Shown here: positions 43,007-48,273 of the stretch, in pieces | How positions within the stretch are numbered: position 1 is the first letter of the stretch | How the letters are laid out: each line of letters starts with the position of its first letter | Assembly (NCBI GenBank): GCA_913060895.1 | Contig: CAJXSN010000017.1 | Location: forward strand, 1 to 48,273 | Length of the DNA: 48,273 nucleotides | Direction of reading: 5' to 3' | Source of the DNA: an uncultured Sphingomonadaceae bacterium | GTDB taxonomy: Bacteria > Pseudomonadota > Alphaproteobacteria > Sphingomonadales > Sphingomonadaceae | Notes under the pieces: model-generated | Seen by the model: only the letters and a program-made list of their open reading frames with translations | Database searches by the model: none | What the model was told of the DNA's origin: nothing | Translations under genes and position numbers: made by a program

Positions 43007-43458
43007 TCGATCCGCTCGACACCATTATGGCAATCATGGGAGAAAGTTTCGATCCTGTTTGGGGAGAGGCATGGAACCGGGCGCAGGTCGCCTCTTCGAT
43101 GGATATGCCCACCACCCATCTTGCCTTGCTGACAGCCGATTGCCTGCCGCCCACATCCAGAAATCCCGCGGTTTGCTTTGCGCTGACCCGCGCCGCGCCG
43201 GGAGAAGAGGAATTGTTGTTGATCGCCGTACATCCGGATCACCGGAAAAACGGCCTTGGCACCCGTCTGCTAACTCTGTTGGCGGAGGATGCACGCGGGC
43301 GCGGTGCAGAACGTCTGTTCCTTGAAATGCGAGAAAACAACCCTGCCGCCAGCTTATACCGTTCTGTAGGTTACAAACCGATCGGGCGCAGACATGCCTA
43401 TTACAAGTTGTCTGATGGGAGCCGGTTAGACGCGATTACTTTCGCCAAGAAGCTTTAA
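43003..43458 (+). CDS. rimI: Ribosomal-protein-alanine N-acetyltransferase, RimI-like GNAT
   Basis: 151 residues from the ATG at 43003 overlapping the tsaB stop. GNAT fold with the acetyl-CoA loop HPDHRKNGLGTRLL (R/QxxGxG/A pattern) and EMRENNPAASLYRSVGYKPIGRR, the RimI signature near the end. In E. coli RimI acetylates S18; its coupling to tsaB is a common arrangement. Target not proven from sequence. Confidence 0.9.
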   Translation: MIDPLDTIMAIMGESFDPVWGEAWNRAQVASSMDMPTTHLALLTADCLPPTSRNPAVCFALTRAAPGEEELLLIAVHPDHRKNGLGTRLLTLLAEDARGRGAERLFLEMRENNPAASLYRSVGYKPIGRRHAYYKLSDGSRLDAITFAKKL

Positions 43459-43610
43459 TACCGCGAATTGGTTCGTTTCCACACCGTAAAGCCCGATTTA
43501 CCGTCTGGCGATGTTGCAACTTTGCAATATTTGTATAGTGGCGCACACCAAGACGGACGGACAATAGCCGCCGGTCTACAAGAACTATAAAGATCGCAAA
43601 GGAAAGAACC

Positions 43611-44048
43611 ATGGACGCTATCGAATTCGATATGTCTGAAACCCTCATCACGCTGACATCCGATATTGTCGCTGCGCATGTCAGCAACAATAATGTCGAT
43701 GTCGAAGATGTACCGACACTAATCACCACAGTACACGCGGCCCTCGCCAGCCTGGACGGTAATGCAGAGCAAGAGGAAGAGCGCCCCGAACCCGCCGTTT
43801 CGATCCGCTCCTCCGTAAAGAAAGATCACATCGTCTGCCTGGAAGATGGCAAGAAATTCAAGATGCTGAAGCGGCATTTGATGACCACTTACGGCATGAC
43901 GCCGGACGAATATCGTGAGCGTTGGGGCCTGCCCAGCGATTACCCGATGGTCGCCCCCGAATATGCCGAAACCCGCCGCGAACTCGCCAAGAAAATCGGT
44001 CTGGGCCGCAAGCCCGGACAGAAGCGTGGCCGCCAAAAGAAAGCGTAA
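43611..44048 (+). CDS. MucR/Ros family transcriptional regulator
   Basis: 145 residues; ATG at 43611 with AAAGGAAAG upstream. MucR domain at residues about 65-135: IVCLEDGKKFKMLKRHLMTTYGMTPDEYRERWGL pattern, SDYPMVAPEYAETRRELAKKIGLGRK; a basic tail KPGQKRGRQKKA follows. It shows one Cys where Ros has a CxxC, as in several MucR relatives, so zinc binding may be altered. These proteins silence AT-rich genes and often themselves. The 152-bp leader has TTGCAACTTTGCAA (43514-43527) and TATAGT (43534-43539), a likely promoter/operator. Confidence 0.93.
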   Translation: MDAIEFDMSETLITLTSDIVAAHVSNNNVDVEDVPTLITTVHAALASLDGNAEQEEERPEPAVSIRSSVKKDHIVCLEDGKKFKMLKRHLMTTYGMTPDEYRERWGLPSDYPMVAPEYAETRRELAKKIGLGRKPGQKRGRQKKA

Positions 44049-44122
44049 GCCACACAGGCTGACGTGCGAATACAGGTGATGACAACGCATCAGTTTCGCA
44101 CATATGGTTGAGAGAGGCGCTT

Positions 44123-44158
44123 CGCCCCGTTAAGGGTCGGGGCGTCTTTTTCTTTTTG
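44123..44158 (+). terminator. Rho-independent terminator after mucR
   Basis: CGCCCCG (44123-44129), 8-base loop, CGGGGCG (44138-44144), then TCTTTTTCTTTTT. A textbook intrinsic terminator that separates mucR from the Fur-family gene. Confidence 0.9.
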
Positions 44159-44180
44159 CCGCCCTTTTTGGGAGCCTGTC

Positions 44181-44603
44181 TTGCCCGACCGCATCGATCT
44201 TGAACAATTATGTGCAGACAAGGGTTTGCGCATTACCGAACAGCGCCGGGTGATTGCGCGGGTCTTGTCCGACAGCGAAGACCACCCCGATGTGGAATTG
44301 CTGCACAGCCGTGCCAGCGCGATCGACCCCAAGATCAGCATCGCCACCGTGTACCGCACGGTGCGCCTGTTCGAAGAAGCCGGCATTCTGGACCGTCACG
44401 ATTTCGGCGACGGACGCGCACGTTACGAGCCCGCACCGGAAGCACATCACGATCATCTGATCGATGTCGAAAGCGGCAAGGTGGTCGAATTCGTCGATCC
44501 CGAACTGGAAGCCTTGCAGAAACAGATTGCCGAGAAACTGGGTTACCGCCTCGTCGATCATCGGATGGAGCTTTACGGGGTCCGGCTCGAACGTGACGAC
44601 TAG
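44181..44603 (+). CDS. Fur-family regulator
   Basis: 140 residues from a TTG at 44181 with GGGAG upstream. Winged helix in GLRITEQRRVIARVL and SIATVYRTVRLFEEAGIL. The metal site HHDH is at 89-92 (EAHHDHLID). It has only one Cys (C11) and lacks the CxxC structural zinc sites, as in alphaproteobacterial Fur/Mur. It may sense iron or manganese. A Fur-box-like palindrome occurs elsewhere in this window (7272-7286). Its end overlaps the likely GTG start of the acyltransferase. Confidence 0.92.
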   Translation: MPDRIDLEQLCADKGLRITEQRRVIARVLSDSEDHPDVELLHSRASAIDPKISIATVYRTVRLFEEAGILDRHDFGDGRARYEPAPEAHHDHLIDVESGKVVEFVDPELEALQKQIAEKLGYRLVDHRMELYGVRLERDD

Positions 44604-45519
44604 GGCCGACCAGCAGGCGCGGCCCGATGCGGGTTACGATTCCCGTAACGACCCGCTGGGCAAGGAGTGGCGCCACCGCGCCGCCGCTGCCAAGGGTGTA
44701 CCCACGCCGCTCAATTTCATGGAGTGGTATCGTTTCATAATCCGTCTGGCGATGATCGTCCTGTCGATGTTCGTCTTTGTGCCGCTGCATTACGCCTATC
44801 GCCTGTTCAAATACGGCTCTCCTTTTCCGATGCTTTTCCTGCGCACTGCTGCACGGATTTCCGGTGCGAAAGTAGAGGTTAAGGGCACACCGCTGCGGCG
44901 CGACGTGTTCTTCATTTCCAATCATGTTTCCTGGCTCGATATTCTCTCGCTTGCGGGGGCCAGCGGAACGGCCTTCGTGGCGAAGCAGGAATTGAGCGAA
45001 GTGCCGATTATCGGCTGGCTATGCAGTCTCAACCGCACCGTATTCGTGAAACGCGAGAATCGGCTGGATGTGGCGGAACAGATCAATGCGCTGCGAGAGG
45101 CGCTGATGGACAACTGGTCGGTCACCGTCTTTCCCGAAGGGACGACCACTGACGGCCATTCGCTGTTGCCGTTCAAGAGCAGCATGCTCAGCGTGCTGGA
45201 GCCGCCACCGCCCGGTGTTATGGTCCAGCCGGTAGTGATCGATTACGGGTCAGTCGCCGAATGGCTGGGCTGGATCGATAACGAAAGCGGCATCAACAAT
45301 TTCAAGCGAGTGCTGAGCCGCAAGGGGACTTTCCCACTCGTCCTGCATTATCTCGAACCGTTCAGCCCCGAAGATTATCGCGGTCGCAAGGCCATCGCTG
45401 CAAAAGCGCGTGAGGAGATCGAAACGCAGCTTGAAGCCAGCCTTGGCCACCCCGTCCGCCCGTTCAAGTTCAACGTCGAACCCATCCGTTACAGCGCGCC
45501 GGAAACGCACACCGATTGA
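44593..45519 (+). CDS. plsC: 1-acyl-sn-glycerol-3-phosphate acyltransferase (PlsC family)
   Basis: 308 residues from a GTG at 44593 that overlaps the preceding gene's end by 11 bp; the ATG at 44719 (266 residues) is the alternative, without a ribosome binding site. Hydrophobic N-terminal helix (FIIRLAMIVLSMFVFVPL), then the acyltransferase block I motif NHVSWLD (His 111, Asp 116 in the longer form), FVKRENR, and block III FPEGTTTDG. Transfers an acyl chain to lysophosphatidate in phospholipid synthesis. The start remains uncertain. Confidence 0.88.
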   Translation: MTTRADQQARPDAGYDSRNDPLGKEWRHRAAAAKGVPTPLNFMEWYRFIIRLAMIVLSMFVFVPLHYAYRLFKYGSPFPMLFLRTAARISGAKVEVKGTPLRRDVFFISNHVSWLDILSLAGASGTAFVAKQELSEVPIIGWLCSLNRTVFVKRENRLDVAEQINALREALMDNWSVTVFPEGTTTDGHSLLPFKSSMLSVLEPPPPGVMVQPVVIDYGSVAEWLGWIDNESGINNFKRVLSRKGTFPLVLHYLEPFSPEDYRGRKAIAAKAREEIETQLEASLGHPVRPFKFNVEPIRYSAPETHTD

Positions 45520-45553
45520 AGCGCCCAGCCGTTTCGACTAACCCACGCGCACT

Positions 45554-46906
45554 ATGAAACCTATCGATACCCCCCAAGACGCCCCGAAAACCTACCGGGT
45601 AAAAAGCTTCGGCTGCCAGATGAACGTCTATGACGGCGAACGGATGGCGGAGCTGCTGGACGAGCAGGGCATTGCCCCTGCTGCGGAGGGTGAGGATGCG
45701 GATCTGGTGGTGCTCAACACCTGTCACATCCGCGAACGGGCGGCAGAGAAAATCTACTCCGACATCGGCCGCCTGACCAAGGGCAAAACGCAGAAGAAAG
45801 CGCCGATGATTGCTGTGGCCGGATGCGTCGCGCAGGCGGAGGGCGAGGAGATTATGAAGCGCGCCCCGTCGGTGTCGATGGTCGTCGGCCCGCAGGCGTA
45901 TCACCGCTTGCCCTCGATGCTGGAGCGCGCCGTGGCTGGAGAGCGGGCAACCGACACCGATATGCCGCCGATAGCCAAGTTCGATGCGCTACCCAAACGT
46001 CGCAAAAGCGCGCCGTCTGCATTCCTGACCGTGCAGGAAGGATGCGACAAATTCTGCACCTATTGCGTGGTGCCCTACACACGCGGCATGGAAATTTCGC
46101 GGCCCTATGGCGATCTTGTGCGCGAGGCCCGGGGACTGGTCGAAGCAGGCGCGAAGGAAATCACGCTGCTGGGGCAGAATGTAAGCGCCTGGTCCGGTGA
46201 GGATGAAAAAGGCCGCCCGGTTGGTCTTGCAGGCCTGATCCGCGCATTGGACTGCGTCGAAGGCCTTGCGCGCATCCGATACACGACCAGCCATCCGGCC
46301 GACATGGATGATGACCTGATTTCAGCGCATGGCGAAGTGCCGAAGCTGATGCCATACCTCCATCTGCCGGTGCAATCGGGCAATGACCGGGTGTTGAAGG
46401 CGATGAACCGCAGCCATAGCGCGGATGGGTATCTGCGCCTGCTGGAACGCTTCCGCAATGCTCGCCCCGATCTGGCAATCAGCGGCGATTTCATCGTTGG
46501 TTTCCCGGGTGAGACGGATGCCGAGTTCGAGGACACGCTGCGAATTGTCGAGGAAGTACGCTACGCTCAGGCGTACAGCTTCAAATACTCACCTCGCCCC
46601 GGAACCCCCGCCGCGACCATGAACGGGCAGGTGCCGCTGGAAGTGATGGACGATCGCCTGCAACGCCTGCAATCCGCCATCGGCCGCCACCAGATCGCCT
46701 TCAACGAAGCAAGCGTAGGCAAAACCTGCGAAGTCCTGATCGAACGGCGTGGCAAACTGAAGGGTCAATGGCTGGGCAAGACCCCGTGGCTGCAGAGCGC
46801 GTGGTTCGAGGGCGATTATGCATTGGGCGATCTGGTCAAAGCCGATCTGGTAGAGGCCAATCCCAGTTCCATGCGCGCCATGCCGCTGGAAACCGTCGCG
46901 GCGTAA
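45554..46906 (+). CDS. miaB: tRNA-2-methylthio-N6-isopentenyladenosine synthase
   Basis: 450 residues; ATG at 45554. N-terminal UPF0004 domain with three cluster Cys: C21 (FGCQMNVYD), C57 (NTCHIRE) and C91 (AGCVAQAE). Radical SAM core has CDKFCTYC (C164, C168, C171), [12 protein letters not shown], and [10 protein letters not shown]-terminal TRAM domain is in [17 protein letters not shown]. It needs two [4Fe-4S] clusters and adds a methylthio group to i6A37 of tRNA. Next gene phoH is in the usual alphaproteobacterial order. Confidence 0.96.
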   Translation: MKPIDTPQDAPKTYRVKSFGCQMNVYDGERMAELLDEQGIAPAAEGEDADLVVLNTCHIRERAAEKIYSDIGRLTKGKTQKKAPMIAVAGCVAQAEGEEIMKRAPSVSMVVGPQAYHRLPSMLERAVAGERATDTDMPPIAKFDALPKRRKSAPSAFLTVQEGCDKFCTYCVVPYTRGMEISRPYGDLVREARGLVEAGAKEITLLGQNVSAWSGEDEKGRPVGLAGLIRALDCVEGLARIRYTTSHPADMDDDLISAHGEVPKLMPYLHLPVQSGNDRVLKAMNRSHSADGYLRLLERFRNARPDLAISGDFIVGFPGETDAEFEDTLRIVEEVRYAQAYSFKYSPRPGTPAATMNGQVPLEVMDDRLQRLQSAIGRHQIAFNEASVGKTCEVLIERRGKLKGQWLGKTPWLQSAWFEGDYALGDLVKADLVEANPSSMRAMPLETVAA

Positions 46907-47067
46907 TCCCAGCCTGTATTCACTGCGAGGGATGATCGCTGCGGATCTGTGTCTTCTGTGTGGCTGCGGCGTAATTTTCCCCAGTCGGCTGCGTTACAAC
47001 CGCTTGCCTCCCCCGCTTCATTGCTTACATTCCTTTGGATATTTCGAAAGGAGTGCATCCAGCACAT

Positions 47068-48114
47068 ATGGGCCGTAAGCCGACATCAACAGCCGATCCG
47101 GTGATTTCACCCGATCCTGTCCCCAGCCGCGAAATCCGCCGTGCCCGCACGGAGGTGTCGTTCGACAACCAGGCACTGCTCGGTCCGCTTTACGGCCAGT
47201 TCGATGCCAATCTGGTGCAAGTGGAAAACCGGCTGGGCGTGTTTATTTCCGCGCGCGGCGATCTGCTGGAAATCGAAGGGCCGGAAGACGCCGTGGCCCG
47301 TGCGCGCGCAGTGCTCAAGAATATGTATGACCGGCTGGCGATGGGTCAGGATTTGGATGGCAGCGCGATAGAGGCGCTGATTGCAATGTCCAACGAACCC
47401 ACGCTGGAAGGGATTATCTCTGGCAAATCGGGTGCCGGAAGCGGGAGCGGGGCCCCGATCATGATCCGCACGCGGCGCAAAACCATCGTGCCGCGCAGTG
47501 CCAAACAGATCGACTATATGCGCAGCCTTGCGCGCGACGAGATTATTTTTGCCCTCGGCCCGGCGGGCACCGGCAAAACCTATCTGGCCGTCGCACAGGC
47601 CGTCGCGCAGCTCATCACCGGCAGCGTCCAGCGCCTGATCCTGTCTCGTCCGGCAGTTGAAGCAGGCGAGAAGCTCGGCTTCCTGCCCGGCGACATGAAA
47701 GACAAAGTCGATCCGTATCTGCGCCCGCTTTACGATGCGCTTTATGATTGCATGCCGCCGGAACAGGTGGAGCGGCGCATTGCCAGCGGGGAGATCGAGA
47801 TTGCCCCTATCGCTTTCATGCGCGGGCGCACGCTGGCCGATGCCTTCGTCATTCTGGACGAAGCGCAGAACACCACGCGCGAACAGATGAAAATGTTCCT
47901 CACCCGCTTTGGCCAGAACAGCCGGATGGTGGTCTGCGGCGATCCGAAGCAGGTGGATATCCCCGGCGGTGACCGGATGAGCGGGCTGGCGGATGCAGTC
48001 GACAAGCTGGAGAACGTGGACGGCTTCGGCACGATCCGCTTTACCGCTGCCGATGTCGTGCGCCACCCGATTGTGGGGCGGATTGTAGAGGCCTATGAAG
48101 GGCCTATCGAATAG
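47068..48114 (+). CDS. PhoH-like ATPase
   Basis: 348 residues from the ATG at 47068; AAAGGAG is ~15 bases upstream and a TTG at 47035 is an alternative. KH-like N-terminal region ([19 protein letters not shown]), then the PhoH P-loop ATPase: GPAGTGKT (164-171), [17 protein letters not shown], and Walker B-like [19 protein letters not shown] with sensor GDPKQVDIP. Conserved placement before ybeY links the family to RNA maturation and ribosome quality control. Confidence 0.94.
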   Translation: MGRKPTSTADPVISPDPVPSREIRRARTEVSFDNQALLGPLYGQFDANLVQVENRLGVFISARGDLLEIEGPEDAVARARAVLKNMYDRLAMGQDLDGSAIEALIAMSNEPTLEGIISGKSGAGSGSGAPIMIRTRRKTIVPRSAKQIDYMRSLARDEIIFALGPAGTGKTYLAVAQAVAQLITGSVQRLILSRPAVEAGEKLGFLPGDMKDKVDPYLRPLYDALYDCMPPEQVERRIASGEIEIAPIAFMRGRTLADAFVILDEAQNTTREQMKMFLTRFGQNSRMVVCGDPKQVDIPGGDRMSGLADAVDKLENVDGFGTIRFTAADVVRHPIVGRIVEAYEGPIE

Positions 48115-48150
48115 CTGCGCCGGATTTGGCAGCGTTGGGCCGGAACACTA

Positions 48151-48225
48151 GTGGATATTGATGCAGATATCGAAGCGTGGCCTGATGGCGACTGGGCACG
48201 GTTGTGCGATCAGTCGGCACATGCT
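48151..48225 (+). CDS. ybeY: Partial endoribonuclease YbeY, N-terminus only
   Basis: 25 codons from the GTG at 48151, reading VDIDADIEAWPDGDWARL and on to ...SAHA, which fits the YbeY N-terminus (variable lead, WP...DW..L). The expected order phoH-ybeY supports this. The frame is cut at 48225 by adapter sequence, so this is an assembly edge, not a biological truncation. The catalytic HxxxHxxxxxH region is missing. The start could be different if a better site is seen in a complete assembly. Confidence 0.7.
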
Positions 48226-48273
48226 CTGTCTCTTATACACATCTCCGAGCCCACGAGACGGACTCCTATCTCG
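48226..48273. other. Illumina Nextera adapter with i7 index (non-genomic)
   Basis: Bases 48226-48244 are the Nextera transposase mosaic end CTGTCTCTTATACACATCT, followed by CCGAGCCCACGAGAC (48245-48259), then GGACTCCT (48260-48267, matching Nextera index N705 as I recall it), then ATCTCG of the flow-cell primer. This is untrimmed read-through at a contig end, not genomic DNA. Confidence 0.97.

Overview
This is a roughly 60% GC bacterial chromosome segment with closely packed genes and no rRNA, CRISPR array or complete insertion sequence. Gene content and order suggest an alphaproteobacterium of the Sphingomonadales, most likely Erythrobacteraceae: a MucR-type regulator, a Fur regulator without CxxC zinc motifs, a small RecO, UbiK, TspO, class II DAHP synthase, an egtB-egtD pair, and the run nfuA-like / tsaB / rimI / mucR / fur / plsC / miaB / phoH / ybeY. 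The species is inferred from gene flavour and no search was run. The last 48 bases are not genomic. They are Illumina Nextera adapter plus i7 index sequence, so the right edge is a contig end with untrimmed read-through that cuts off ybeY.

Layout. Bases 1-2063 look accessory: an AT-richer unknown ORF, about 900 bp of dispersed-repeat DNA (two ~125-bp copies plus four copies of a ~28-bp GC-rich motif), and a conserved hypothetical HTH-like protein whose N-terminus may be built from that repeat. Bases 2085-6345 (minus strand) hold apaG, DUF2868, DUF3482 GTPase and a LysR regulator. Bases 6545-8948 hold a DsbA/kappa-GST-like isomerase behind three 19-bp tandem repeats, a small conserved protein behind a Fur-box-like palindrome, and metZ. 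Bases 9026-9906 carry two tandem paralogous small membrane proteins with poly-aspartate tails, each with its own leader hairpin and terminator. Bases 10058-12533 carry a PMT glycosyltransferase converging on a GT2-GtrA fusion. Bases 12547-16079 (minus strand) hold leuB, recO, ubiK, tspO and tlyA.

Bases 16115-22225 hold a lipoprotein, a tiny ORF with a 15-nt perfect anti-16S Shine-Dalgarno sequence, ilvE-trhO-gst, and a LysR regulator divergent from pirin and azoR. Bases 22414-28183 hold DUF4262, nadE, topoisomerase IB, yghU and argE, followed by tRNA-Gln(UUG). Bases 28444-32254 hold an I78 protease-inhibitor lipoprotein converging on a trypsin-like autotransporter protease. Bases 32457-41024 (minus strand) hold a retropepsin-like protease, an FAD oxidoreductase, egtD, egtB, class II DAHP synthase and a double-domain M16 peptidase. 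Bases 41104-48225 (plus strand) hold the housekeeping run listed above.

How the genes work together. The window combines amino-acid synthesis (metZ, leuB, ilvE, argE, aromatic pathway entry), thiol and redox protection (egtB/egtD, GST-like proteins, azoR, pirin), tRNA and rRNA modification (miaB, tsaB, trhO, tlyA), and cell-surface proteolysis. The observations most worth following up are the tiny ORF with the extreme Shine-Dalgarno, the paired poly-Asp proteins, the repeat family entering a coding region, the Fur-box candidate, the protease/inhibitor neighbours with a palindromic operator, and the adapter contamination.
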